Shown: positions 19,886-31,266 of the stretch, piece by piece | Numbering within the stretch: the stretch's first letter is position 1 | Layout: the number at the start of each line of letters is the position of its first letter | Source: Karstenula rhodostoma CBS 690.94 | Lineage: Eukaryota; Ascomycota; Dothideomycetes; Pleosporales; Didymosphaeriaceae | NCBI GenBank assembly: GCA_010093485.1 | Contig: MU001514.1 | Span: 408,266 to 472,265 of the forward strand | Reading direction: 5' to 3' | DNA length: 64,000 nucleotides | Made by a program: the position numbers and the translations under genes | Notes under the pieces: generated by a model | Told to the model about the DNA's origin: nothing | Seen by the model: the letters and a program-made list of their open reading frames with translations, nothing else | Database searches by the model: none

Positions 19886-21723
19886 AGCATTTCAAGGGCG
19901 TTTCACCCCAGGACGTGTTCCCTTCAAGAACATGTCCAATTTCTTTTGTCCATTTGGTCTTCAGTCAAGGCAGCACCAGCCTCTGAGCTATCTCACCTTA
20001 CTTTCTGCTCAAAAATACATCTCCACTTCTGCTCCTCTTCCCTCCCTCTTGCGCAATGCACCTTTAAAACCCATCTTCCTATCTGTGTCCCTATCTACAC
20101 AAACTCCCACAACCCTCAAGCCACCCGTTCCCCGCCCACACGCCTATCAGAGTCCCAGTTCCTTCTCGACCCAGCACTCCTTCAACTCAGCGCCAGCTCT
20201 TATTCCCCCTTGACTGAACACCCGCCCCGCCCAACCGTACTATCGCAAATAGTACAAAATTCTGTTTTCTAAGCCCAACCCAGCCCCAGTCACTGTGATA
20301 CACGGGAGGAAGGGTCTACGGCACCGGCATCGGCATCGGCATTGGCATGATCCATCTTGATCTCCATCTGCCCTCCTCCCAAGCCCAGCCCAGTCCACCC
20401 TTCCAAGCCACCTATTGTATACAACCCCACCGCAAAAAGTCCTTAACCCTCCCTCCTACAACACACACGCCAAGCTAACTGTACTATTCTAGATAATATA
20501 AAACACCAACAACCTAACCTGACCCCCTCCACCACTACCCACCGCATTCAACCCTTCCCACAGCCCCTTCGACCCCACGCCCGCCCCCCGATGCTAAGGT
20601 CCCGTACAGTGCAGTTCATGCGACCAGTCTCCTCAAAACCTAGAACAGCACGCTCGGACGAGTGCAATGGAGCTCAGCCTTGCAACAGCACCGAGAACAC
20701 ACACGGCGGCAAAGCTCGACCCGCACGCGTACCACAATCCAACGACATGACATGGTATCTCATCAAGCAGCTCAGCACCATCACGCCATCTTTGCCCTCA
20801 CCACACAAAACACAGCACATAGCAAAACCCTCATGCATTACCAACTACAGATTTTGTACTCCCTTCCTTCCACCTCTCCTCTCCTCTCCATCCTCCTCTC
20901 ATCTACAAAAACCATTTTCTCAAAACGAAATAAAGAGAAAAAGAAAAGAAAAAGAGGTCTTCAAAGCCAGCGAAGTTGAATTGACCTCTGGTATCCATGG
21001 ACAAAAACCAACAAAAGGCGGACAGAATAGAACAGGACAGGACGGGAACAAAAGGGAACAATGCTGCGTGGTGCCGTGACGTATATCTATTTCTCCATGA
21101 CGAGACCTTTTGGCGGTCCGCCGTACAAGACTTTCGTGCTACATGAAGTTGTGGAGTGTGCTCATTCGTGTTAGGGCGTGGACGTGGGCGTGAATGGGGG
21201 TAGTTCGGTGCGTGTTATGGGTGCGAGGGCGGGTGTGTGATTGGGATTGATGCCGGGGACGGGTCCGGGGGTATGCAGGGGCGGGATGATCGGCTACCGT
21301 GGACTCGATCAGGGCTGGAACGGGTGCGAAGTACTGCCTCCAGCGAGCCCACGTCCGACCCAATTGCGGATAGTGCGATTTAGCTCCTCATTGTCAGAGT
21401 ATGGGTCTGATAGGATCATCGCATTTTGATGAACATCGATCGACTCTAGACCATCGGGCGGTACTCGAGGCTGCCTTTCCCGTTCGTGGAGCTGTCCGTC
21501 TTGCATCGCTGCACGTCCTAAGCCAAGTTTAATCAACAGCCAGATTAAACCCTTGAAAGGGTATCCAGCGTGACATGAACATGGGAACCAAAGTCTGCAG
21601 ATGATGCGGGCAGGGGGGATTTTCAAGGTAATCAGGCCATGACACCTTGGGCGCCGCCTTCTAAGGTATCAGTATAATGATGTTGTCAGGGGTTATCTCG
21701 ATCGCAGCCATGTAAACCATAGC
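19886..21723. other. 1.8-kb gene-free, pyrimidine-rich region
   Basis: Strongly C/T-rich on the plus strand between 20000 and 20900, with a GGCATCGGCATCGGCATTGG short repeat at about 20326-20345 and two similar A/T motifs at 20233-20262 and 20475-20505 (each CAA/CTAAC-GTACTAT...ATA-TA-AAAA). The 3' end of KAP95 lies at 21724. Frames such as 20591-21079 have random-looking composition and are not called. Confidence 0.4.
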
Positions 21724-24483
21724 TTAGAGGCGAGAAAAGTCAGAGAAAGACTCACCAATCTGGCGCTTGATCTGTTCGCGTGCCCACCGAGCAGTGTCGC
21801 GTGTGCGGTTGCTGAAGTCCTGGTTGGAGCGCGTCTCCCGTGTCAACGCAGTGAGGAAGTCATGTCGGAAGTAGTCCTTGATGTCGCCGTTGGGGAAAGC
21901 CTCGGCGATATCACCAATCACACCGCATGACGAACGTAGTAGCTCCTCGGTTCTGTTGCTGTCGAGCTGGACGATGCGAAGCAGCTCGAAGACAGAATCC
22001 AGATATTGAACCAGCAGTTGCGTCTTGCCGCTCGACTTCATGGCAACAACGATACCGTCCCAGGCGTCCATGATGCCCTCGCGAAGCGAAGTGATGTAGT
22101 CCATCATCTCAAAGTTGCCCTCGGTGGTCATCGAAACGGACGAAGCCTGCTGAAGCACCTGGGCCACAACGGGGAGGTACGTCTCGAAAGCCCCCAGGAT
22201 GGCGTGAGCGATGTCACCGAAGCATTGCAGGATGGCTGGCTTGAACTGGGCACCCAACGCGGCACTGCGCAGGTTGTTAAGCAGGTAGTTCATGAAAGCA
22301 TCGCAGTATGGCTGAACCTTCTCGCCCAGTGCTCGAGTGATGTCGCTGACGAGGCCGATGGCCATGGAGCAAAGACTAGGCTCTTCTTGGTTGCCCAGCG
22401 CATTGTAGAGGAACTTGGAGAAAGCATCCATGTACTTGACGAAGTCCTCTTCCAATGCCGTCGCGATAGAGCCAATAGCGGCGAAAACGGCATCCGGAAC
22501 GCTGGACTTGGGTGGCAGACTGGAAAGGAGCGTGAGCAGAATCTGCATGACGCGATCCGCCTGCGGCTTGATGTCGGTCTCCAACCGCTGAACGATGGCC
22601 ATTACGACACTGGCCAAGCTTGTCTGCATCTCTTCAAGGGTAAGCTTGTCCTCGACGCTGACGACTTGCTGCTGGAGCTGAATAGACTTCTCCAAACGCT
22701 CCAAAATGACGTTTGAAAGCGTAGCCACAAGCCCGATGCTGTCGTTGGCAGCATTGTTGACGAAAGAGTTGAGCACTTCGTAGGCAGCGGTTCGGAGCTG
22801 GTTGTCAGCATCGGCACGCTCTGTGACCTGGAGAATGTGCTGGATGCTCTGCTGGAAGTGAGCGGAGAGCGGGTTCGTGTCGCATCCGGGCTCGCCAGCG
22901 AAGCGATCGGCAAGGTTCATCAGAGCCCAGCAGCACGAAGACGCCATCTTGGTGTGGCTCGACAGACCGTGGAAAAGCGCACCGATGAGCGAAGGAAGGT
23001 GCTGTTGTTCGTCGACAGCGCTTGGTGCACCTTCGCAAATGCGACCCAGGGCATAAGCAGCGGAGTCCTTGACGTGGATCACCTGATCATCCATCATGGA
23101 GATCAAGACCGGGAGAGCCTGCTTGACCAGGGGCTCCAGGACGTTCTCCTCGGGTCCCTCGACGATGGCACCGAAAGCCGAAACGGCGGCGTCCCGGTAG
23201 TGCCAGTCATCGGAGCGAAGGTTCTTTTCGACGAACTGAAGGACAGGAGGCACAACACCGCTGCCCACACAGCTTGCCCAGAGCTGCAGACATTGGTATG
23301 AAGCACGGGAGACGTTGTATTCGTTGTCGTCGGCATCTTCATCCTGCTTGGCCAAAAGCTCAAGCAGCACCGGAACAACCTCCTGAGTAGCCACGCGTGC
23401 GAAGTTGAAGTAGTCTCGCAACTCGGTCGAGCCTTCAGCTTGGGCCTGTTGGTTGTCGTCCTCGATGGAGATCTCCTCTTCGCAGACGGTGCACCAGAAC
23501 TCGATAGCGAGCTTAGCGACGTCTTCCTCCTCGCTCTTCATGCCCTGAATGGTCAGGCCAAAGAGCGCCTTCTCCATGTAGAAGCGCATCTTGTCGTAGT
23601 AGAGACCCATTATCCGGTTCAGGCAGCCGTATGCGCCCTGCTGGATGCGGTTGTCTTCGGCCTGTGTTGCCTCGCATATGACTTGCATGATGTAGTTTCG
23701 CTCTCCTTCGTTCTCGAAGTTGGACCTCACGAACTCGATCGAGTCACCGAGGGCTGAAATAGCCGCGTGTCGTACGTCATTGTTGGGCTCCTCTTTGCGG
23801 GCACCCTGGACAACGGCGGTGAGGATGGCGTTGGAGTGGTGCTGCAGAGACTCTCGCAGGTCAAGGTCGTCAGTGTCGCAGATGAAGCCGATGGTGGTCA
23901 GCGAGGCCATCTTCTGGGAGGGAGGACCCTCGCCCACATTCTGGACGAGCGTCTGCATCAGCTCCGGCCATTGGTTCTGGGGTATCTCGATGGCGGCAAC
24001 GGAGGCGATGAACTGGGCGGCAGACTGGCCGGCGCGGGCGTCTGACGACGAGAGGGTGCTCAGGGCAAGCTGCTTGACGTTGTTCTTGACCTGGGCATCG
24101 AGGGCTTGCCATCGGTCCTGGACCTGACGTAACCGTGCGTACTCGCGTGCGGTGAAGGCGTTCTTGAGGGCAAGACCGGCGGCGGTCCTGATGTGCGGCT
24201 GGGACTGCTCGTTGGCAAGCTCGCCGGCGAGGATGGTGAGGTATTGTTGCTGCTCGGCGTCAGTGTGCGGGTCGTGGGTGCAGGGCCGGAGCGGCCACAG
24301 CCTGCTCCTGGCGGCGAGGGGCACTTACGAAGTCGGACTCGGCAGCCTGGCTGAGCTGGTCCTCGGCGGCCTTTCGGATGTTCGCATCTGTACCACGGTC
24401 AGTCAAGCGGCACAGCGCGGTCGGGTCAGCCAAAGGCGCATACCAGGCGAAAGCGTCCCCTCCAACACCTGGTTGATATCCAT
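21724..24483 (-). CDS. KAP95: Importin subunit beta-1 (karyopherin beta)
   Basis: Three exons on the minus strand: 24483-24444, 24387-24329 and 24249-21724; 874 residues, the usual length. The product starts MDINQVLEGTLSPDANIRKA, then AEDQLSQAAESDFQQYL and ELANEQSQPHIRTAAGLALK: the importin-N domain that binds Ran. HEAT repeats fill the rest, including the acidic loop DEDADDNEYN and WHYRDAAVSAFGAIVEG. It carries cargo with importin alpha, or directly, through the nuclear pore. The introns are 56 and 79 bp, both GT-AG near the 5' end. The start at 24483 is fixed by the canonical N-terminus; frames starting inside intron 2 would lose the first 33 residues. NUP170, a pore component, lies 21 kb away, probably by chance. 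Confidence 0.96.
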
Positions 24484-25617
24484 GATTGCGGAGGGAGCGT
24501 GTGACGGTCGAGGGGGTATCAGGGCGAAGGAGTGGCGGGTGAAGGGTGCGTGGGTATTACAGAAATTAGAGGCAGGCAGCCAGAAAGAAGTAGCGGTGGG
24601 CGGGAGGTGTAGGGAGGGATTTTGAAGCGAAAGAGGTCGAGCGTAGGCAGGGCCAAAACACGTGAACTTTAGGGTCGACTGTTTTTCTGCCCCACTACGG
24701 CCTGTTGCTGGAGGGGCTCCTTTTATTGACGGCGGGAGAGACTGTGCGCATGCAAACAGCCAGCAAACGGCACTGCGAGGCCCGCAGAGGCTCGGGCTGG
24801 GAGAGGGCACGCCCGACAGCAGCGCCTCACGATTTCCATTTCGCAGCTCTTGCCTGCGCTGCTGATCTGATGCAGGAAGGTGCGGTCCGAGCGCAAACAA
24901 CATGGCAACGACCCCAGGCCGCACCCCCAGATCCGCCCGCCGCGCTGAGCCTCTTCCTCTGCGCCCTCGAGCTGGCACGCCGACGACGTGCGTGCAGAGA
25001 ACCTTGGGCGCTCTCTTCTGCAGGTACACGCCTGCCCTCCCCTTGGCTTGTTCCATTCGCCGGCACCAGATGGGAGCCGCAAGCTCCCGTGGCGTCGACT
25101 GCGCATTGGCTCGCTTCCCCAGATTCATTCAGCCCTGCCCCGGTGCATCTGTGCTATGCAACGGGTGGTGTGCCTGACGCCCTGAACAGCACGGCACCCG
25201 ACCTTCTGCACATGCTCGCCCTGTTTCGAGAGTCCAGCGCCACCCGCCACGGCCTTGTGGTGGACAGTTGTTGCCGTCGCGCCCCCGGCGAGCCCCATCC
25301 GAGTCGCGGCGAGTCAAGCGCAGACGCTGCGTGCTTAGACGCGTCGTCCACAGCAACCGTGGCAAGATCCACTCACGGTCGATCCAAAAAAGTTCGTCAA
25401 GCGTCATGGTGGTGCACCCAGCTGCAGCATACATACAGGCATGCAATGGCGAGTGAGCTAGTTGCAGCCCAAAATAACATATGTACCGTACAGGTGCAAA
25501 CCCTCCTACTTACCCCCTATATACAATACAACCCCCCGCTCCCAAACGCCATGATATGCAGAAACCAAAGCCCACGCCATCTCGACACAGCGTCCTCGAC
25601 AGGTAGCGCTGTACGCA
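24484..25617. promoter_or_regulatory. KAP95 promoter and leader region
   Basis: About 1.1 kb between the end of the PP2C gene and the KAP95 start, both on the minus strand. Long open frames on both strands (up to 342 codons on plus, 24705-25733) come from high G+C and overlap the PP2C end; no domain supports them. A T-rich tract near 25497-25560 probably belongs to the PP2C 3' end. Confidence 0.45.
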
Positions 25618-27495
25618 CTAGTTCCTGCCCCTCCTCGGATCCATGCTCTCACTTCTCCTCCAATCCCGCATCTCCTTTGTTCCTAGACTGCCCAAGCCCC
25701 CTTCACTCCTCCGCTCCCAGCCGCCTAGTCTGACGACCAACGTAGTCGCATTGTCGCTGTCGCTCTTGACCTCGGTCGCAAAGTTTGTGACGTCCCTCGC
25801 TGCCTGATCCGGCGTCTTTGCCTCTTTCACAATGTCCACAATCTCCTGGTCGCTCAGATGGCCTGACACGCCGTCCGAGCAGAGAACCAGGAACGAGTAC
25901 TCCGCAGGCGAGAGCTCGACCCGGCGGATCTCGGGTTCGGCAGACACCCCCATGCGCTTGGATGCCATGTCGCCAAAGGCACGCGTGTTTGCGAGTCCCG
26001 ACATGCGTTCTTCGCCAAACGAGTCGGTCACGAACGTGGCCGCGTACCGACGGAGGCGTGTGGCTTCTTCGGGGAGCGATGGATGATGGTTGGATGTGAG
26101 TGGCACAGCCTGACCGGTTGCGGTGTCGCAGAGCAGGATCCTGGTGTCGCCCACGTGTGCTGTGATGAGCGAAGATGGAGACGAAGGATGCCAGAATGGT
26201 GAGGGGGTAGATGTCGAGATGAGCACAACGCTGCAAGTACTTCCGCCTTTGAAGCGCTTGGGACCGCCGATGTGTTTGCCTGGCCGCGACAGATCCCCCA
26301 GGACGTCATTGTCGTTGATAGCCTTATCAGCAAGAACAGGGTCTTCGTCTTGCTTGCCAACTTGCGCAGTTACGAAGTCGTAGTCGGCCTTCAGAAATGC
26401 ATACTCTAGCACCGTCTCGATGCCCAGGCCATCCTTCACTTTGTCTGGGACATCCCCAAAGCTGTTGCTTTTTGCAAGGACATACTTCTCCGTTTGGTGC
26501 CCCTGTCCGCCGGCCGCTCTCGAGAAGTACTCAGGCTTGAAGCGCCGGAAGTATCCTCCAACCAACTCTTTCCAGTCCTTGACCAAAGCACGTTCCAGTT
26601 CTTCTGCTTTTGAGACGCTGGTGGACTGTTTTACAGGCGGCGCGCTATCGATGAGCTCTTGCTTGCCATTGGCGCCGTTCGCTGGGGCTTTTGTGCCGGG
26701 CTCTGGTGGCTTGAGTGGTTCCAAGCCGGGCGGTGTGTGTGTCTCGATGGCTTCCAGACTCTCCTTTCCAGAAGCTCTTGACGGCATCTCCGCGGGTCTA
26801 CCGTCCGGTGTTCCTGTGTTGGTTGGCCAGCCTTTGAGTGTGCCCTTTCCTGCGAGACTGCTCTCCAGCTCAAACAGCTTCATCGCATCCTCGACGTAGT
26901 TGTGCAGCTCCTCCCGCAGGAAGTCGGCGCAGTCGCTCCCGCCATGCCCGTCAAACACGCCAAAATAGAAGACTTGCGGGTCACCGCTGGCACTGCCGGC
27001 GGGTGTAAGCTCGCTCGTCATGCCTCCGCTTGCGGTGCGCTGCAACGACATGGGGCGCCTCTTTGCGAAGGCGGGTACCTCGACGGTACCAGCCTGGAAC
27101 GAGTCCTCATTGTATGGACGCGTTCCTCGCGAGACAGATACCCCGAAATGGTGTTTCGCGCTCCTCAGCGGTATCCTCACCACCGTCATCTCCCGCGTCG
27201 CGCCCACCATTGGGGGCGCCGCCGCAGGCGAACGGTGCGTGCCTCGTGGTTCATGAGGCGTGCTCTTGTCTCGCGGCAGTTTGTGATGCGGGCCGCCGGA
27301 TATGCGTGAGTCGGGATGGAGCGACGTGGACGGCAGGTGGGTGATGAAGTACTCGTGGAAGCAGCGGCGCTGCTGCTCGGCGGGGCGTCTTAACGCGGCG
27401 GGGCGAATGCGATGGTGCGCATAGCGACTGGGCGCAGAGCGAGCGACGAGATGCCGACGGCTGGCTCTATGAAGGTGTAGTGACGGTTTCCACAT
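25618..27495 (-). CDS. PTC6: PP2C-family Ser/Thr phosphatase, probably mitochondrial (Ptc6-like)
   Basis: Intronless 625-residue protein. All metal-binding motifs are present: RPYNED at about residues 126-131, FDGHGGSDCADFL at 181-193, HVGDTRILLC, LANTRAFGDMASKR, LCSDGVSGHLSDQE, and the final SDNATTLVVRL. The first 60 residues are basic and rich in Arg, His, Ser and Ala with almost no acidic residues, fitting a mitochondrial presequence. The catalytic domain carries a long low-complexity insertion (about residues 205-310, Pro/Gly/Lys-rich) after DGHGG, as seen in Aup1/Ptc6 relatives. Yeast Ptc6 dephosphorylates pyruvate dehydrogenase and affects mitophagy; the same role is inferred here. An alternative start at Met96 would remove the presequence. 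Confidence 0.85.
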   Translation of the reverse strand: MWKPSLHLHRASRRHLVARSAPSRYAHHRIRPAALRRPAEQQRRCFHEYFITHLPSTSLHPDSRISGGPHHKLPRDKSTPHEPRGTHRSPAAAPPMVGATREMTVVRIPLRSAKHHFGVSVSRGTRPYNEDSFQAGTVEVPAFAKRRPMSLQRTASGGMTSELTPAGSASGDPQVFYFGVFDGHGGSDCADFLREELHNYVEDAMKLFELESSLAGKGTLKGWPTNTGTPDGRPAEMPSRASGKESLEAIETHTPPGLEPLKPPEPGTKAPANGANGKQELIDSAPPVKQSTSVSKAEELERALVKDWKELVGGYFRRFKPEYFSRAAGGQGHQTEKYVLAKSNSFGDVPDKVKDGLGIETVLEYAFLKADYDFVTAQVGKQDEDPVLADKAINDNDVLGDLSRPGKHIGGPKRFKGGSTCSVVLISTSTPSPFWHPSSPSSLITAHVGDTRILLCDTATGQAVPLTSNHHPSLPEEATRLRRYAATFVTDSFGEERMSGLANTRAFGDMASKRMGVSAEPEIRRVELSPAEYSFLVLCSDGVSGHLSDQEIVDIVKEAKTPDQAARDVTNFATEVKSDSDNATTLVVRLGGWERRSEGGLGSLGTKEMRDWRRSESMDPRRGRN

Positions 27496-28012
27496 GCTGT
27501 ACCGGAGACGTGGGATGCATGGCGTTGCCAGCTGGGGGAGATGCTACGTCAAAGCCGCCATGCGCTGGGTAAACAATTCCTGGGTTTGCAGCACAATCAC
27601 GTCGACAGCGCAAGCACAATCATCCAATCTTGCCCAGCGAATTTGGTGAACGTGTCTGCAGCTTCCCACGGCTCGGCGGGTTCAGCAGGAGAAGTGGGGA
27701 GCGGGGAGGTACATGAATGCTCGGTTGTTGCGCTGGCCCGCCCCGTCCTGAATCGCGGACCCTTTGCTCGCCTCATTGGCGGAAAACCATCGCTGCAGTC
27801 ACAGCACAGTGGGCGCAATCAATGGCAAAGCTCAGGAATGCATTGAAAAGATGCACAATAGTACATGCGCGCAAACCAAACCGTGTCGAGAAATATCCAT
27901 GATGGAGCCTTGGTGTCCATCCTCCAAACACAACCCCCCTCCCCCAAAACGTCCTATATTCATACAAGTGAGACTACACTCGGTGCTTCCGCCCGTTCTT
28001 CCTCGCTCCGAC
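27496..28012. other. Intergenic region
   Basis: About 0.5 kb between two minus-strand genes: the PP2C promoter and the 3' end of the coiled-coil unknown. No gene seen. Confidence 0.35.
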
Positions 28013-29125
28013 CTAAACACCCTCCCTATGGCTGGCCGCATTCTGCCTCCCAACATGCACCAAGGAGGAATGCACCACCTCCTTGACTTCATGGCCTGCG
28101 GAGAAGTCCGACTTGGTTATCGTAGGCGTGATGGCAAACCTCACAAAATACTTCTCCGGGTTGTTCGCGAGTTCCTTCCACGTCGTCATCGGATCACCCG
28201 CTAGGTTGAGCGTCCGATTGACCATGCGCTTGAGGTCAAGTTGCATGCCCGCAACCGGGAAGATGACTTGCCATTTGACCGCATGTGAGCGCAGTCGGAA
28301 ACCAATGCGGTAGCCCTTCACGTAAAGCTCGCTGAGCGAATGCTCACCATCAGCGTTGATACCTCCGTGGAGAAAAGGCGAAAGCGCGTTGAGCAGCGCC
28401 TCCGTATACTCGTTGGCCTTCTTGGTGCGCCATTCGTGATGGTCGTGCTTTGCATACATCTCTTGGAAGAGAGCTCCTTGTCGAAGGCAGAGTTGGTGCT
28501 TGGCGCTATAGTCTTCATGGGAGAGCATAGCAAAATCGGAGACGATCTCGCGACACTGCTCACCATCGCAATGCTTGGAGTTGAACATGGATCCTTCCCC
28601 AATTGCATGGAAGACCATGTCTCGAATGATTAGAGCCGAAACGACGTCGTGGCGCATCTCGCGATCAGCGAGTAGATGTTGGATGTCTGACTTGCCGCCA
28701 GTTATGGCAACAAGATTCTTCATCATGGAGCAGCGAGCGAGTTCCTGGCTATCCAGGTCGGTGGTGTAACGGATGGCCCATTTTCGAATGTCTTCGAAAA
28801 AGTCGTGAAGGAGGCCGCGGTCGTCTTGAGGCTCTATTCCCACCGTGTATACCTTGAAATCGGTGATGTTTCTGAGGAAGAGCTGCTGTGGTGTCTCTGT
28901 GCGCTTGTGGCGCGCTCCAGCCGGTCTCGCCACAGGTGATGGTGCGGAAGGGAGAGGCTTGAGGGTATCCTGGGTATACACAGTGCCGCTTGCACATGCA
29001 GGCGGGCCACTTGCCAGCCTTGCTTGGGAAAGCTCAAGCTCCTGGATGCGGTTCAGGAGGAGCTGGTTGAGCCTGGTAGCCTCAAGAAGGTGTTGGCAAA
29101 GTGAGTGAAGATCGGAAGTGGACAT
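28013..29125 (-). CDS. Hypothetical protein with N-terminal coiled coil
   Basis: 370 residues from the Met at 29125 (MSTSDLHSLCQHL), or 397 from the Met at 29206. The later start is preferred because the extra 27 residues look non-coding (His/Phe/Pro mix). Residues 5-40 have Leu-rich heptads (LLEATRLNQLLLNRIQELEL), a likely coiled coil; a Pro/Ala linker follows. The folded part includes FEDIRKWAIRYTTDLDSQEL, DVVSALIIRDMVFHAIGEG and GYRIGFRLRSHAVKWQVIFP. No signal or membrane segment. I recognise no named domain; the pattern resembles lineage-specific proteins of dothideomycetes, but this is an impression only. Intronless. Confidence 0.65.
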   Translation of the reverse strand: MSTSDLHSLCQHLLEATRLNQLLLNRIQELELSQARLASGPPACASGTVYTQDTLKPLPSAPSPVARPAGARHKRTETPQQLFLRNITDFKVYTVGIEPQDDRGLLHDFFEDIRKWAIRYTTDLDSQELARCSMMKNLVAITGGKSDIQHLLADREMRHDVVSALIIRDMVFHAIGEGSMFNSKHCDGEQCREIVSDFAMLSHEDYSAKHQLCLRQGALFQEMYAKHDHHEWRTKKANEYTEALLNALSPFLHGGINADGEHSLSELYVKGYRIGFRLRSHAVKWQVIFPVAGMQLDLKRMVNRTLNLAGDPMTTWKELANNPEKYFVRFAITPTITKSDFSAGHEVKEVVHSSLVHVGRQNAASHREGV

Positions 29126-30627
29126 TGTCAGAGTATTGGGGAAGAATGTAATGAAGGTATTGTGGTGAAACCAAGGATGCGAGCCTAAGAAGAGAGTATG
29201 TGGCAAGTGGAGACGAATCTAGAAAACGGGGAGGGATAGCTCAAGTTATAGCTTTTTGGGTGCTTTGAAGAGCTCCTTGTGCGACAACGCTTTGCTGCCT
29301 AACCCGTGCCCAACACCCATTGTGACCTGTTGCAGGAACGCTTCTCTGTGTACCTGATTATTTCTCCGGCCAATCCGAGGACGATACTTGACAACAACGT
29401 GACTGGTGGAAGCTAGGCACCGTTGAGGCAGCGATCATACTTGGTGTGACGTGTACCAATCTTGAGCATGTGAGCCATTAGGCCGTGCTCATCCACGTTG
29501 CCTGATAGCTTTGCGTACGTGATGATCTATCATTAGCTAGGTTGGACTTTCGGTCATGAGGGTCAGATAGCACCGGGGTAGCGTAACGACCGAAACGGCC
29601 AAATCGGAGATTAATGATGCACACTGACCACGATCGGATCGCGAAGCCCAACTAGAATGTACGCAGATAATACAGCAATGGAGCCAGAGTGGTCGGAGGC
29701 ACAATTGACCATGGCGTCAAGCGTTACGCCTTCCTTACCAACTATGGGTAAGGTTTGAATGCAACGGTCTATGGGGAGAAGTGACATTGCAGCCACTTGG
29801 GGGATCTGATGACCAGCTAGCTTCGATATCTGTATCTGTTAGCTATAATTCAGTCAACCAGAATAAGAACAGAATACTAGGTGAAATGGTTGATTTAAGC
29901 ATCACGCAATTGCGGCCTTCAGCCGCTCGAAAGCATTCCGGGAAGCACTCTAGGCTCCAGTATCACGATAACCACAATTCCGAAGCAGACCGGGCAATTG
30001 TGAACTTCGAGGTGAGCTGTGTCATGAATACATATGTAGACGGTGGCAGGTCTTAGGGACGTCGTCCCATCTCGGGCCGGGCCGACAAACGCCGCACGGG
30101 CCACGCCGTTCTTCCTCGATCCTTCCTCAACTCGTATGTGACAATCTCCAGCTTCTCACATATTCAAAGATCTGCGTCACGCATCTCATCTCCATAAAAA
30201 CTCTTAATGCTTCCTAGACTGGTGATCCAGTCCAAGATGATATGGGTCGAAATGCATCCACTGGTGGACTGTTGTATCCGATGCTCTGTCGAAAGCAGCA
30301 TGTTCCCTCCTGTTTGACACACACATTACATTGGATCCTGCCCCAGAAGCTATTATGTCCGAAAGAAAAGGCAGCGGGAGTTCGCCCTCGCAACTTCCTC
30401 CTTCCGTCGCAGATACTGTTTACCCGGCTTCCTCATGCCTCGCGGGCTACTCAACATCATTCAGCTCACATTTGAGGAGTATATGCTACCTGACCAATCA
30501 ACGACTCAGGACTGGTGCATTGCTATCTGAAAAAGCTGTTACGAAGAATATACTGACGCAAGCAGAATTCTTACTGAACGGCCAAATTTCTACGTCTCTA
30601 CATTTCCAGAGAGTATCTATTGTCACA
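29126..30627. other. 1.5-kb divergent intergenic region
   Basis: Promoter regions of the coiled-coil unknown (-) and the PAN-like secreted gene (+). Only chance frames seen, A/T-rich from 29400 to 29900. Confidence 0.35.
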
Positions 30628-31266
30628 ATGCACTTCGTACGGCTCCTTTTACTCACCAGCGCAACAAAATGCCTAGCAGCTCGCGCCTCTTGGACAAAAC
30701 GCAATGACAGTTGCACTCCGCTAAGCCTAGGCAAAGGCCCGAAACCGGTCTATGACACCCCTCAATCGTTCCTGAATTCGAAGGAAATGATCTCAATCTC
30801 GAACAAAGCACAAACGCCGCCCCATTGGGCACGATCGTTTCAGGGTCGACATGCTTCGAGCACGGGCGACAACTACCTAGGCTATGTTACGATGGATTCA
30901 TACGACACCGAAACATGTGCTGCCTACTGTACCAAGATAGACGAGTGCCAGTCCATCAATATCTTCTTTGAGCGCGCTCCATCCGTCAAGTTGGGCAACG
31001 ACTGTCGCAATCCACCATCTACAACCTTGATCAAGTGCACGTTGTGGTCCACATTTGTGACGGAGGCCAAGGCGAAGAATGAGGGCTCTACCGACCGCCT
31101 TTTTGAACGCCTAATAGCCGGGTCCAACGCGTACTTCAATACAAGAGCCATCGATCCCACCACAGGGTTATATCCGTCGCCAGGGCCGGGGCAGACATTT
31201 GAGTATTGCGAATTTGCGCATTGCTACAATTCGGACGGGCCTCCAAAGAAGTACCGGCACTCATGA
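30628..31266 (+). CDS. Secreted PAN/Apple-like Cys-rich protein
   Basis: Intronless 212-residue protein from Met 30628; the in-frame reading continues upstream but this Met gives a clear signal peptide (MHFVRLLLLTSATKCLAARA). The mature chain has the block YDTETCAAYCTKIDECQSIN followed by IFFERAPSVKLGNDC and IKCTLW. This is a common fungal secreted module in which C-x3-C-x5-C precedes NIYFERDP-like residues, related to PAN/Apple domains that bind protein or carbohydrate. After it come FERLIAGSNAYFNTRA and a Cys-containing C-terminus (EYCEFAHCYN). Many relatives are longer with two modules; this one ends early at KKYRHS. Likely extracellular; the ligand is unknown. Confidence 0.7.
   Translation: MHFVRLLLLTSATKCLAARASWTKRNDSCTPLSLGKGPKPVYDTPQSFLNSKEMISISNKAQTPPHWARSFQGRHASSTGDNYLGYVTMDSYDTETCAAYCTKIDECQSINIFFERAPSVKLGNDCRNPPSTTLIKCTLWSTFVTEAKAKNEGSTDRLFERLIAGSNAYFNTRAIDPTTGLYPSPGPGQTFEYCEFAHCYNSDGPPKKYRHS

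Noticed and set aside
22006..22716. 236-codon plus-strand frame inside importin beta-1
   Set aside because: Antisense shadow of HEAT-repeat coding sequence.
24705..25733. 342-codon open frame on the plus strand
   Set aside because: It lies opposite the PP2C 3' end and the KAP95 promoter, has no domain, and its composition follows high local G+C.
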